A stretch of DNA of 64,000 nt from JAABSQ01 sp964573705 (GCA_964573705.1 CAZNLT010000009.1:1-64000); one strand, 5' to 3'; counted from the stretch's first letter, positions 15,824 to 24,931 are shown. Program-made: numbers and translations. The notes: generated by a model not told the origin, from the letters alone.

Positions 15824-16309
15824 ATGAGAAGGTTCGGTTCGGGGGCAGCCGCGGTTGCCCTGATCCTGATGGCGGCCACCGCCCTGGCCACCCAGGGGCA
15901 TGGTGATCCCGAGGGGCTGGTGGTTCATCAGATGTCCCACATCTTTTTTGTGTTTTCCATGGGCATCCTGATTTATTGGCTGAGGGCCAGGGACCTGGTT
16001 CGTCACGTCGGCTGGCGCTATATCCAGTATTCATCCGTTTTTTTTATCCTGTGGACCCTGGATGCCTTTACCGTACATCTCCTGGACGAGGGGATGGGCC
16101 TCATAGAGGTGACCCGAATCGATCCCTGGCATCTGCGGATCGAAAGTCCTTCGGGTTCGGGCTGGGTCAGGGTGCTCTACTATGCGGTGAAGCTGGATCA
16201 CCTGCTCTGCGTGCCGGGACTGATATTCCTGTATCTCGGCATCAAACGGTTGTTGAACGAGACACGAAAAGGGGAGGGGGGCCCTCGGTATGAGGAAGAG
16301 ATCTCATGA
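15824..16309 (+). CDS. Uncharacterised membrane protein with signal peptide and histidine-rich N-terminus
   Basis: This 161-residue protein begins with a cleavable-looking signal peptide ending in ALAT, followed by GHGDPEG and VVHQMSH, giving several histidines close to the outer face of the first mature helix. Three further hydrophobic helices follow (about 38-52, 66-84 and 125-145). The family is not recognised. Histidines on the periplasmic side of membrane helices could bind a metal or heme. It overlaps the kinase start by the ATGA tetranucleotide, so it is translated with the kinase and may be its sensory partner. A GGAGG site precedes ATG 15824. Confidence 0.75.
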   Translation: MRRFGSGAAAVALILMAATALATQGHGDPEGLVVHQMSHIFFVFSMGILIYWLRARDLVRHVGWRYIQYSSVFFILWTLDAFTVHLLDEGMGLIEVTRIDPWHLRIESPSGSGWVRVLYYAVKLDHLLCVPGLIFLYLGIKRLLNETRKGEGGPRYEEEIS

Positions 16310-17454
16310 TCGTTTCCGCCCTGCCCATCTGGTTCGTGGATATGGCCGGCTCGGTGCTCATGATCCTCTTTTCTTTCATGAGCATTCGGCTGGTCCGTCT
16401 GATATACCGGAATGATCCTAACAGCATTATCTGGACCTATCTGAGCTGGGTCTGTTACTGTCTGGCCGGGTTCGCCATTTCCCGCTCGGCCGGGCATATC
16501 CTGAAGCAGATTCTGTTCATCATGGGTCGAAACGAGGTATGGGACGGCATTCGGCCCTTCAGCGGAAGCATCAATACCTTCATGCTCATCATCGTGTCTT
16601 CGGTCACCCTTTTTTTTCAGCGGGCCTGGCACATCTATCAGGAGATCAGCCGGGACAAACATGCGCTTCAGACCGCTCACGCGGAGCTGCTCTCGCTCAA
16701 TCAGAATCTGGAGCAGCGGGTAAAGGAAAGAACCGAGGCCCTGGCCCGCCATGAAAAACAGATGGCCCAGGCCGACAAGCTGGCCTCCATCGGACAACTC
16801 TCCTCGGGGATCGCCCACGAGATCAACAATCCGCTGGGAATTATTCTGGGATATACCCAGCTGTTGCTGCGCAGTGAGGACCCGGAGTCCCAGAAGCACG
16901 AAGACCTGAAAACCATCGAAAAACATGTCAAAAGCTGCAAAACCACGGTGGAGGACCTGCTCAATTTCGCCCGGAGTTCCAAACCCAAAAAGGAGTTCTT
17001 CAACATCCATGAGACCATCGACGACGTGCTGAATTTCGTTCGGCACCGGTCGGACATGCACGGGATGTTCATGGAAAGGCGATATGGACCGGAGGTCCCC
17101 CGAATGCTGATGGATGAAAAAAAGATCAAGCAGGTCCTGATCAACCTTCTGATGAACGCCAAACACGCCGTCGGCGAAACCGGCACGATTACCGTTTCCA
17201 CCGCATATGATCCGGAACGGGACCGGGTTTCGGTGATGGTTCAGGATACCGGATATGGAATTGAGGAAAAAAATTTTTCCCGGATTTTCGACCCGTTTTT
17301 CACGACCAAACCCACCGGAGAGGGTACCGGGCTGGGGCTGGCGGTCAGCTACGGCATCGTCAAGACCCATGGCGGGGACCTGCTGGTGGAGAGCGAACCG
17401 GGCAAAGGGTCTACATTCACCATGGTGCTGCCGGCGGGCGGCAAAAGCGGATAG
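16306..17454 (+). CDS. Membrane sensor histidine kinase
   Basis: The 382-residue kinase has three hydrophobic helices in the first 105 residues (about 8-30, 42-65 and 85-105), a coiled-coil linker (about 110-150), and a standard HisKA/HATPase core. Visible boxes are the H-box SSGIAHEINNPL, the N-box LINLLMNAKHAV, the G1 box DTGYGIEE and the G2 box GTGLGLAVSYG. There is almost no periplasmic loop, so it senses within the membrane or through partner proteins. It is of the NtrB-like class that pairs with sigma-54 regulators, and such a regulator follows 12 bases later. Confidence 0.92.
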   Translation: MIVSALPIWFVDMAGSVLMILFSFMSIRLVRLIYRNDPNSIIWTYLSWVCYCLAGFAISRSAGHILKQILFIMGRNEVWDGIRPFSGSINTFMLIIVSSVTLFFQRAWHIYQEISRDKHALQTAHAELLSLNQNLEQRVKERTEALARHEKQMAQADKLASIGQLSSGIAHEINNPLGIILGYTQLLLRSEDPESQKHEDLKTIEKHVKSCKTTVEDLLNFARSSKPKKEFFNIHETIDDVLNFVRHRSDMHGMFMERRYGPEVPRMLMDEKKIKQVLINLLMNAKHAVGETGTITVSTAYDPERDRVSVMVQDTGYGIEEKNFSRIFDPFFTTKPTGEGTGLGLAVSYGIVKTHGGDLLVESEPGKGSTFTMVLPAGGKSG

Positions 17455-17466
17455 GCGGAAGGTGTC

Positions 17467-18864
17467 ATGAGCGTCCCGTCGATTCTTATCGTGGATGACG
17501 AACCCGATATGCTTCAGCTCCTGAAACGGAGTCTGGAACCGGACCTGAACTGCAAGGTGGAGATCGCCTCTTCGGCCAAATCGGCCCTTCACCTGATCTC
17601 CCAGAAGCATCCGGATCTGGTGCTGGCCGATATCAAGATGCCGGAGATGGACGGGCTGGAGCTGCTCGACCTGGTCAAGCGGAGCTGGCCCGAAATGACG
17701 GTGGTGATGATGACCGGTCACGGCTCCATTGAAACGGCGGTGGAGGCCATGAAGAACGGGGCCTATGATTTCATCACCAAACCCTTCGACCATGATGCGC
17801 TCCTGCTTCGGCTCGAAAAGGCCCTGGAACGTTCCACCCTGCTCAAGGAGAACATTCGGTTGAAGCAGGCCGAGGAATCCCCCCACCGGTTTCAGGGGCT
17901 GGTGGGCAAAAGCGCGGCCATGCGGCGGGTTTTCGATACCCTGCGGATGGTGGCCAACACCGATCTGACCGTGCTCATCACCGGGGAGTCGGGTACCGGC
18001 AAGGACCTGACCGCCCGGGCGGTCCACAAGCTGAGCACCCGCAAAGCGGGGCCTTTTGTGGCGGTCAACTGCCCCACGGTCCCGGAGCATATCCTGGAAA
18101 GCGAACTCTTCGGCTATAAAAAGGGGGCTTTTACCCATGCTACCCAGAACAAGATCGGTCTGTTTCAAGAGGCCGGCGGCGGGTCGATTTTTCTGGATGA
18201 GATCGGCGACGTCAGCCCCACCATTCAGACCAAGCTGCTTCGGGTGCTTCAGGAAAAAGAGATCAAACCGTTAGGGGATACCCGATCCATTACCGTGGAT
18301 GTGCGCATCATCTCTTCCACCAATCAGGACCTTCGGGAAAAAATCCGCAAAGGCGAATTCAGGGAAGACTTTTTCTACCGGTTGAACGTGCTTCCCATTG
18401 AACTTCCCCCGCTTCGGGAGCGGCGGGAGGACATTCCCCTGATCGCCGGCCATCTGATGGAAAAGCACTGCGCCAAACTCAACAAGCCTTTGAAGGTACT
18501 CTCGCCGGAGCTTCTGGAAAGCTTTCAGGAAAGGAGCTGGGAAGGAAATGTGCGGGAACTCGAAAACGTCATCGTCCAGGGAATTCTGTTTTCCACCACC
18601 GAAACCATTCGGCCGAGGGATGTCGGGTTCCCCCGAAAACCCGAGTCCACGCCCTGCCCGGGAGAGGTCACCTTTGAAGACCTGCCCTACAAATCCGCCA
18701 AAGAGGCGGTGCTTCATCGGTTCAACGCCGCCTACATCGGCGGGCTTCTGGAACAGACCGGCGGCAACGTCACCCAGGCCGCCAAACAATGCGGCCTGGA
18801 GCGCCAGTCCCTTCAGCAGATCATGCGTCGGTATGACATCGATGCCGATGATTATCGATCCTGA
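17467..18864 (+). CDS. NtrC-family sigma-54-dependent response regulator
   Basis: The 465-residue protein has a receiver domain (about 1-120; VDDEPD and ADIKMPEMDG), an AAA+ domain (about 140-380) with Walker A GESGTGKD and Walker B IFLDEIGD, and a Fis-type helix-turn-helix at the C-terminus (NVTQAAKQCGLERQSL). It should activate the sigma-54 promoter at 13658 in the same cluster. The loop that touches sigma-54 reads GAFTHA, not GAFTGA; the fifth residue is the one changed. Such variants exist and can still work, but activity should be checked. It is the last gene of the cluster. Confidence 0.92.
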   Translation: MSVPSILIVDDEPDMLQLLKRSLEPDLNCKVEIASSAKSALHLISQKHPDLVLADIKMPEMDGLELLDLVKRSWPEMTVVMMTGHGSIETAVEAMKNGAYDFITKPFDHDALLLRLEKALERSTLLKENIRLKQAEESPHRFQGLVGKSAAMRRVFDTLRMVANTDLTVLITGESGTGKDLTARAVHKLSTRKAGPFVAVNCPTVPEHILESELFGYKKGAFTHATQNKIGLFQEAGGGSIFLDEIGDVSPTIQTKLLRVLQEKEIKPLGDTRSITVDVRIISSTNQDLREKIRKGEFREDFFYRLNVLPIELPPLRERREDIPLIAGHLMEKHCAKLNKPLKVLSPELLESFQERSWEGNVRELENVIVQGILFSTTETIRPRDVGFPRKPESTPCPGEVTFEDLPYKSAKEAVLHRFNAAYIGGLLEQTGGNVTQAAKQCGLERQSLQQIMRRYDIDADDYRS

Positions 18865-19077
18865 ATTCGGTCTTTCGGGTCGGCGCGTCCATGATCTTAC
18901 CGGTTTACAAAAACCGGCAAAAAAATCGGTGATCCCGATTCGATCGATTCGATCAAATGATGTTGCATCCGTCCCGGCGGATATGGTAGCATCCCTTTCG
19001 TCCCTTTGAACCGGGCCCTAAATCGGCCCGACCCTTCGACAACATCTTATTACGACTCCGAGTTGATATTTTTACAT

Positions 19078-20181
19078 ATGCGGTATTTCTGTTGGTTTGT
19101 TCTGGTAATGGTTTTCTTCTTTCCGGCAGCTTCCGTGTCGTCTGCGGAAGCAATTTCTTCCGACCTGTCGCGTTTTCCTTCTCTGATATCGAGTCTGCGG
19201 ATCGATCCGCCGATGGATTTCTGTGGGGAGCCGGTTCCGCTGGGCTATCCGGAAGTTCGGGAGCGTTTGGAAAAGCAGATTCTGCTGGCCCTCTGGGACC
19301 GGGCCCAGGTGATTTTGTGGATCAAGCGATCGGGCCGGTATATGCCTTATATCGAGAAGATGCTCAAGCAGCACGGTCTTCCCGACGATCTCAAGTATGT
19401 CGCCATCGTGGAGAGTGCGCTTCGACCCCATGTCGGGTCTTCCGCGGGGGCAGTGGGATATTGGCAATTTATCAGATCCACCGGCCAGCGGTACGGGCTT
19501 CGCATCGACCGCTATGTGGATGATCGGAGAAATATATTCAAATCCACCGAAGCGGCGATCGCCTATTTGAAAAAGCTGTATCAGGATTTCAATTCCTGGA
19601 CCCTGGCGGCGTCCGCCTACAACATGGGGGAGCGGGGCCTTCAGAATGCCATCAACGAGCAGAAGACAGCCGACTATTATCATCTCTATCTTCCACTGGA
19701 AACCCAGAACTACATACCGAAAATCCTGGCGGTCAAGATGATTCTGAGCGATCTGCCCAAATACGGGTTTCACATTTCCCGGAATGACCTCTATACGCCC
19801 CTTCAGTTCGACCGGGTGGAGATCGACCTTCCGGATTCGGCCCATATACAGCTGATCGCCGAAGCCGCCGGGACTTTTTTTAAAACCATCAAAGATCTCA
19901 ATCCGGAACTCCGGGGCAGTTATCTGACCAAGGGACACCACGCCGTTCTGATCCCGGAGGGGGCCGCCAAAACCTTTGCCGCCCGATTCAAAAAATTGTA
20001 TGAAAGTTCCGCAGTCCGAAAAGAAGATGCTGAAAAGATCACCCATGTGGTAAAACCGGGAGAGTATCTATCCGGCATCGCAGAAAAATACCGGGTCCCC
20101 CTCTCTCATCTGCTTCGCTGGAACAATCTGAATATGGACAGCAAAATCCATCCCGGAAATCGGCTGATCATCCTCAAATAA
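19078..20181 (+). CDS. MltD-like membrane-bound lytic transglycosylase with LysM domain
   Basis: The 367-residue protein has a signal peptide (about 1-25), an SLT transglycosylase domain (about 85-225), and a C-terminal LysM repeat (about 320-367, HVVKPGEYLSGIAEKY). Catalytic glutamate lies in AIVESALRP, followed by SAGAVGYWQF and later ASAYNMGERG, all standard for family 1D lytic transglycosylases. It cleaves peptidoglycan glycan strands in the periplasm. There is no lipobox, so unlike MltD it may be soluble. The start at 19078 is chosen because it gives the signal peptide. It meets the NAD fusion gene tail to tail with a 1-base gap. Confidence 0.9.
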   Translation: MRYFCWFVLVMVFFFPAASVSSAEAISSDLSRFPSLISSLRIDPPMDFCGEPVPLGYPEVRERLEKQILLALWDRAQVILWIKRSGRYMPYIEKMLKQHGLPDDLKYVAIVESALRPHVGSSAGAVGYWQFIRSTGQRYGLRIDRYVDDRRNIFKSTEAAIAYLKKLYQDFNSWTLAASAYNMGERGLQNAINEQKTADYYHLYLPLETQNYIPKILAVKMILSDLPKYGFHISRNDLYTPLQFDRVEIDLPDSAHIQLIAEAAGTFFKTIKDLNPELRGSYLTKGHHAVLIPEGAAKTFAARFKKLYESSAVRKEDAEKITHVVKPGEYLSGIAEKYRVPLSHLLRWNNLNMDSKIHPGNRLIILK

Positions 20182-20182
20182 G

Positions 20183-21940
20183 TTACAAATAGGGATCTTT
20201 GATCCCATCGAACCGGTGCCGGTTCGGGGGGCGGCCCACCGATTTGTCCGCCGGGCGGCTTTTCAGGTCCGCTATTCGATAGGCGGACCGGATTTTTCGC
20301 TTAAAATTGGTGGCATCCAGGTCCTTGCCCAGAACGATTTCAAACACCCGCCTCAGTTCCGGCCAAGTGAATTCCTTCGGTACCAGCTCAAATGCGATCG
20401 GGGTATAGGAAATCTTCCCCTGAATCCGCGTCAGAAGATCCTGCAATATTCGATCATGGCCGAAAACGATTCCGTCCCCCCGGGATTCGGCTTCTTTCTG
20501 AAACTCCTTCAGGGAAAACCAGGCGGTTTCTGAATCGCCTTCCGATTCCAAATCCTTCAGGGGCAGCTTTTCCTCCGGGATCAGGGCAAAGTAGGCGGTG
20601 GTGATCATACGGTTCAGGGGGGTGTGATCCGGCGGATCATAGGTCTTCAGTTGTTCCAGATAGATCCCCTCGGGATGAACCAACTCCTCCAGCCGCCGGG
20701 TCACGGTCTCCTCCAGGTTTGGGTTTTCAGCCGCCTCCAGAAAACCGCCCGGTATGGCCCAGGATTCGGAACAGGGGCCGGATTTCCGTTTTACCAACAG
20801 CACTTGAAGGGCCTCATCCCGAATGGTACAGACGGCGATGTTTACGGACACCCTCGGCTTTTCGGGCCCCGGTTCAGGCCGGGCAATTGAATTCGGTGGA
20901 TTTCGGGACGTGGGCGGCTGATCTCCCTGCGGGTCGGGGTTTTCGTCGCATTCCCCTTCATACAGGTGATGCTTCCGTATGAACCGCCGCACCGGTTCCG
21001 GAACCATCCCCTCAACCGATTCGCCGCATCGGATTTTTTGACGGACTTTCGTGGAGCTGATATCCGGCATATCGGCATCGGTCAAGTGGATGTGCGGAGG
21101 GCGGGAAAGCAGTCCGTCGTAGCCTTTCAGATCATATCCGGGACGCGGCACGATAATGAAGGTGACCATTCGGGCCAGCAGATCGGCATGCTTCCATTTA
21201 TCGTCGAATTCGAGGACGCAGTCTGAGCCGACCACCATATGAAAATCGATAATGTCCTTAAAGCCGGGGTCCTGAAGCAGCCGGTTGAAGGTGACGTAGG
21301 TTTCACCGCTGAGTTTGTGGTCGATTTCATAGCTGAAGTAGCGCAGTCGCTCGGTTTCGACCATTCGAATCATTCGGATTCGTTGTTCGGCGTATTCATC
21401 ATGCTTTTGAAAAGGGTGGCGAAAGGCGGGCATCATCCAGACCTGGTTCATGTCCGGAATCTTTTCCAGGACCGTCTCCCCCAGTTTCAGATGGCCATGG
21501 GTAATGGGGTTGAAGGACCCGCCCATGATCGCGACCTTTGTTTTTCGCCGGGGAATCCGCCGTTCATAGAACCGGGCGTAGGGAGTGGTGAAATGGCGGC
21601 CGTAGACATCCGAGCGGTCGATATGAAGGTCAAGATTCTGTTCTCGACAGTAATCGGCTTTGGTCCGATTCCATATTTCCTCATCCATGTAGGGGGACCC
21701 CTGAATATAGGTGATCTTCACCCCCCGGGACTTTTGATAAGAGGTGACGGAGAAAAGGCGGGTCCAGGACAGTCGCAGGTCTTCCCGAAGATATTTTTCG
21801 AGGGCCGGGGTGAGTTCTTCTTCGGTCAGCAGGTGAACCTCATGGCCGTTTTCCACCAGAAGGCGGGAAAGTTCGGAAAAAAAAGAATTCTTCACCGCCC
21901 CCACCTGATGGATATCGATTCCGAGTTTGATCTTTTTCAT
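20183..21940 (-). CDS. Triple fusion: HAD-like domain, NadD-type adenylyltransferase, NrtR-like NUDIX/winged-helix regulator
   Basis: The 585-residue protein joins three parts. Residues 1-130 resemble a HAD phosphatase, but both catalytic acidic spots are altered (GIDIHQV and HIDRSDVY), so it is probably inactive. Residues 134-330 are a nicotinate-nucleotide adenylyltransferase with GGSFNPITHGH and ISSTKVR. Residues about 365-585 match NrtR: a NUDIX fold with a degraded NUDIX box (GGFLEAAEN...RRLEEL) and a winged-helix end (FTWPELRRVFE). NadD makes NaAD from NaMN; NrtR represses NAD genes and senses ADP-ribose-type ligands. The fusion would combine synthesis and regulation. It follows pncB and the nicotinamidase-like gene in one operon. 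Confidence 0.85.
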   Translation of the reverse strand: MKKIKLGIDIHQVGAVKNSFFSELSRLLVENGHEVHLLTEEELTPALEKYLREDLRLSWTRLFSVTSYQKSRGVKITYIQGSPYMDEEIWNRTKADYCREQNLDLHIDRSDVYGRHFTTPYARFYERRIPRRKTKVAIMGGSFNPITHGHLKLGETVLEKIPDMNQVWMMPAFRHPFQKHDEYAEQRIRMIRMVETERLRYFSYEIDHKLSGETYVTFNRLLQDPGFKDIIDFHMVVGSDCVLEFDDKWKHADLLARMVTFIIVPRPGYDLKGYDGLLSRPPHIHLTDADMPDISSTKVRQKIRCGESVEGMVPEPVRRFIRKHHLYEGECDENPDPQGDQPPTSRNPPNSIARPEPGPEKPRVSVNIAVCTIRDEALQVLLVKRKSGPCSESWAIPGGFLEAAENPNLEETVTRRLEELVHPEGIYLEQLKTYDPPDHTPLNRMITTAYFALIPEEKLPLKDLESEGDSETAWFSLKEFQKEAESRGDGIVFGHDRILQDLLTRIQGKISYTPIAFELVPKEFTWPELRRVFEIVLGKDLDATNFKRKIRSAYRIADLKSRPADKSVGRPPNRHRFDGIKDPYL

Positions 21941-21945
21941 CGACT

Positions 21946-22725
21946 CTATTTCGCTGCTTCCTGAATCGGGGCGATTCGGGCCCCGGCGGATTTCATTCGA
22001 TCAAAAAATTCATCGGCCGCCTCCTCGAACCCCTTTACCGGCGACATGGCATCCGACAGAAGCAGGATTTTTTCGGCGATTTCGGGATTGTCACTGTACC
22101 GGACGATATCGCTGACCGTGTCGTTGACACAGTGGGAGGATGCCTCGCCGGCCACCCAGATCTCGTCGGCCTGGTCCAGAGATCGAATCAGGGCGGTGTT
22201 GAGCTGGGTATACGGGTTTCCCGGCACCTCCACCGCCGCCTTGACGGCCGAAAAATGTTCGGTGAACCGGTTTTCTCCCTTCAACACGAAATCGAGTTCA
22301 TGACGACGCTCCCGCCATCGGTTGAGCACCTCGAGCAGGTCCGGAAAGATTTCATGCCCTCGGGTGCCGATCAGGCAGTGAAACGGCCAGATGACATGGG
22401 TCTCGATCGTTTTCATGTATTTTTCGGACCACTCCTGATAGTCGGGATTGGCGGCCCGCCAGGCGCCGTTTTCAATATCCGCATAGGAGATCCGGGTGAA
22501 GGGCTCCGGGTGATTTCCGTCTGTATCGGTCCACCAGATGGGGTGGGCGATATGGATTTTATTGTGGGAATCCTGGGTGGCGGTGATCCGATCCATTTTG
22601 TTTTCATGATCGGCGATAAAATCCGCCAATCGCTTCATGTCTTTTTCGGCGCCGTTCACATACATTTCGCCTGAAGGATCACAAAAAGAATTCTGTGCGT
22701 CGATAATCAATAGGTGGATGGTCAT
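21946..22725 (-). CDS. Nicotinamidase-like cysteine hydrolase
   Basis: This 259-residue isochorismatase-fold hydrolase has LIIDAQNSFC at the start (catalytic aspartate), FVLKGENRF (catalytic lysine) and VAGEASSHCVNDT (catalytic cysteine), matching the Asp-Lys-Cys triad of PncA. It is longer than typical PncA (about 190-215 residues) because of an insertion around 60-110. Nicotinamidase converts nicotinamide to nicotinate, the substrate of PncB. It lies between pncB (4-base ATGA overlap) and the NadD fusion, which strongly supports that role. Confidence 0.85.
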   Translation of the reverse strand: MTIHLLIIDAQNSFCDPSGEMYVNGAEKDMKRLADFIADHENKMDRITATQDSHNKIHIAHPIWWTDTDGNHPEPFTRISYADIENGAWRAANPDYQEWSEKYMKTIETHVIWPFHCLIGTRGHEIFPDLLEVLNRWRERRHELDFVLKGENRFTEHFSAVKAAVEVPGNPYTQLNTALIRSLDQADEIWVAGEASSHCVNDTVSDIVRYSDNPEIAEKILLLSDAMSPVKGFEEAADEFFDRMKSAGARIAPIQEAAK

Positions 22726-23909
22726 GGTCGGTCTCCTTTTTGAATCTTTTCTGTAAAGACGGTTTTCAAATAGTTGAGAAAGCTTTCATCCTTGCACATC
22801 TGCTTTCCGGGGCTGTCTGAAATTTTGGCCACCGGAGATCCCTGGCATCGGGTCAGCTTCAGGACGATCTGAACCGGCTTGCCTGCCACATCGTTGGTGA
22901 GATTGGTGCCGATGCCGAAAAAGGTGCGAATGCGGCCTTTGAAATGGCGGGCCAGTTCGACCGCCTTCGGAAAGGAGAGACCGTCGCTGAAGACCGCCCG
23001 TTTGGCCCGGGGATCGATGCGCAGCCTTTCATAGTGGGCGATCAGCCGGTCCCCCCATTCAAAGGGATCGCCGCTGTCGTGGCGGCAGCCGTCGAAAAGC
23101 TTGGCGAAGTACATGTCGAAATCCTGCAAAAAAGCGTCAAACCCCACCGTATCGGAGAGGGCGATTCCCAAATCCCCCCGGTATTCCTGGGCCCAGTGCT
23201 CCAGGGCGAACTGCTGGCTGTCGGACAATCTGGGGCCCAAGGCCTGGGCCGCCATAATCCATTCATGGGCCATGGTGCCGATGGGGGTGATGTCGTGCTT
23301 TTTGGCGAAGAGCACATTGGAGGTGCCGGAGAGATGGCCGGGGATTTCCGCTTTCAGGGCAGCGATGATCCGATCCTGCCATTCTCTGGAAAAACGCCGC
23401 CGGGCGCCGAAATCGGAAAAGGTGAATCCCAGGTTTTCCGCCTCGGAATTTTTGACGATCTCAATTTTTTCCTGAAGCTTTTTTTCGGGGATCGTGAAAT
23501 CCGGCGCCGGGTGCAGGTCCCGAAAATAGATTTCATTGACGGTGGCCAGCACCGGCACCTCAAACAGGATGGTGTGGAGCCAGGGTCCTTGGATGCGCAG
23601 GAAAAATTCCCCGTTTTCTACCCCGAGCCGAACGAAGTCTTTCTGGAAGTGAAAGAGCCTCAGAAACTGGATGAAGTCTTCTTTCAGAAACCGCAGGGTT
23701 CGCAGGTAATCCAGTTCTTCCTGAGTGAACCGCAGGCCGCACATATGGTCGATCTCTTTCCGAACCGTTTCCGCGATGGGGCTGAGGTCGACCCCGGGAG
23801 TGCGGCATTTGAATTCATACTCCACCGTGGCCCAGGGAAACTGGTGCAAGACCCCCTGCATCATGGTCAGTTTGTACAGATCGGTGTCCAGCAGGGATTC
23901 AATGATCAT
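22722..23909 (-). CDS. pncB: Nicotinate phosphoribosyltransferase
   Basis: PncB makes nicotinate mononucleotide from nicotinate, PRPP and ATP. The 395-residue protein starts with LLDTDLYKLTMMQ, has VEYEFKCRTPG and TFSDFGARRRFS, and carries HDSGDPFEWG and FFGIGTNLTND, all family signatures. The length is normal. It is the first gene of the salvage operon pncB, nicotinamidase-like, HAD-NadD-NrtR fusion; together they cover nicotinamide to NaAD. The upstream region holds a strong inverted repeat at 23995-24029. Confidence 0.95.
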   Translation of the reverse strand: MIIESLLDTDLYKLTMMQGVLHQFPWATVEYEFKCRTPGVDLSPIAETVRKEIDHMCGLRFTQEELDYLRTLRFLKEDFIQFLRLFHFQKDFVRLGVENGEFFLRIQGPWLHTILFEVPVLATVNEIYFRDLHPAPDFTIPEKKLQEKIEIVKNSEAENLGFTFSDFGARRRFSREWQDRIIAALKAEIPGHLSGTSNVLFAKKHDITPIGTMAHEWIMAAQALGPRLSDSQQFALEHWAQEYRGDLGIALSDTVGFDAFLQDFDMYFAKLFDGCRHDSGDPFEWGDRLIAHYERLRIDPRAKRAVFSDGLSFPKAVELARHFKGRIRTFFGIGTNLTNDVAGKPVQIVLKLTRCQGSPVAKISDSPGKQMCKDESFLNYLKTVFTEKIQKGDRP

Positions 23910-23994
23910 GGTCCGGCTCCTGTAAAAAAAGAAAAATGAGCGGGGTGTGATGGGTCCCCGCTGTTCTCAACCTGATACATCGGCGGGCGCTTGT

Positions 23995-24029
23995 CAAATA
24001 TTTTTGGTAAAAATAACTAAAAATATTTG
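23995..24029. promoter_or_regulatory. AT-rich inverted repeat between pncB and the crotonase gene, candidate operator
   Basis: CAAATATTTTT (23995-24005) and AAAAATATTTG (24019-24029) are perfect 11-bp arms with a 13-base spacer. A second, nested palindrome TATTTTT-GGT-AAAAATA (23999-24015) uses the left arm differently. The outer edge abuts a TTGACA on the minus strand that could be a pncB -35 box. The site lies between divergent genes. Because the operon encodes an NrtR-like domain, an NAD-responsive operator is a reasonable guess. Confidence 0.5.
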
Positions 24030-24134
24030 CGGATTTTTCGATAGCTTGAAAAAAGTGGAATTTCCTTTGACAAGCCGGGGACCCGGCGATAAAGCAGGTG
24101 GATGAAAAGTGAACCCTGAAAAGGAGCAGAATCC

Positions 24135-24902
24135 ATGGATTTCGAGTGTATCCTGTATGAAAAAGATGCCGGGATTGCGGTTATTCGGCTGAACCGGCCC
24201 CGGGTCATGAATGCCATGAACAAGCAGCTGTGGGTCGATTTTCAGGCCGCGCTCACGGATGCTCGGGAGGATGCCGAGGTCAAGGCGGTCATCGTCACCG
24301 GAGAAGGCCGGGCGTTTTCCACCGGCGCCGATCTGAAGGAATCCAAAACCCGAACCATAGAAGCCTATCGGGCGTATCTGGAAGAACTTCAGGAAGCCTC
24401 CCGAATGATCCTTCGGTTTGAAAAGCCGACCATCGCGGCGCTGAACGGATACGCGCTGGGGTCCGGGTATGAACTGGCCCTGGCCTGCGACATCCGCATC
24501 GCGGCGGAAGACGCTCAGATCGGTTCTCCCGAGGCCCGGGTCGCCTCTTCGGTGACCGGCGGCGCCTTTCGTCTGATTCAGGACCTGATCGGCCCGGGAA
24601 AAGCCAGGGAGCTACTGTTTACGGCGGAGAACATCGACGGCCGGGAGGCGGAACGGATCGGCCTGGTGAACCGGTCGGTTCCGGCGGACCGGCTCATGGA
24701 TGCGGCCCGCGAGATGGCCGGGAAGATCGCCGCCAATTCCGGGTTTTCCATTAAGATAATCAAAAAGGGGCTTCGCATGGCCCAGAGCGAGGTGAGCCTG
24801 GAGGCCCTGATGGATTTCGAAATCGAGGCCTGCCTGGCCTGCGTCTCCACCAAAGAACGCGAAGCCTCACTGAAACACTTCGAGGACCGGAAGAAGCACT
24901 GA
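24135..24902 (+). CDS. Enoyl-CoA hydratase/isomerase family protein
   Basis: The 255-residue crotonase-fold protein hydrates or isomerises an acyl-CoA in the cytoplasm. The oxyanion-hole segments are visible: AFSTGADLKE and NGYALGSGYELALACDIRIA, then IGSPEARV, where one catalytic glutamate is expected. The length is normal. It has AAAGGAG before the start and is followed 29 bases later by an ADP-forming acyl-CoA synthetase, so both likely serve degradation of a fatty, aromatic or branched acid. The exact substrate cannot be read. Confidence 0.88.
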   Translation: MDFECILYEKDAGIAVIRLNRPRVMNAMNKQLWVDFQAALTDAREDAEVKAVIVTGEGRAFSTGADLKESKTRTIEAYRAYLEELQEASRMILRFEKPTIAALNGYALGSGYELALACDIRIAAEDAQIGSPEARVASSVTGGAFRLIQDLIGPGKARELLFTAENIDGREAERIGLVNRSVPADRLMDAAREMAGKIAANSGFSIKIIKKGLRMAQSEVSLEALMDFEIEACLACVSTKEREASLKHFEDRKKH

Positions 24903-24931
24903 ATTGAATACCGGGTGAAGGAGAACATAAA

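Noticed and set aside
16198..18168. A 656-codon open frame on the minus strand opposite the kinase and regulator genes
   Set aside because: It is antisense to two clear genes, has no recognisable domain and arises from GC-rich codon bias.
18900..18930. Hairpin CCGGTTT/AAACCGG after the regulator gene as a terminator
   Set aside because: On the plus strand the stem is followed by an A-run, not a T-run; it may be chance.
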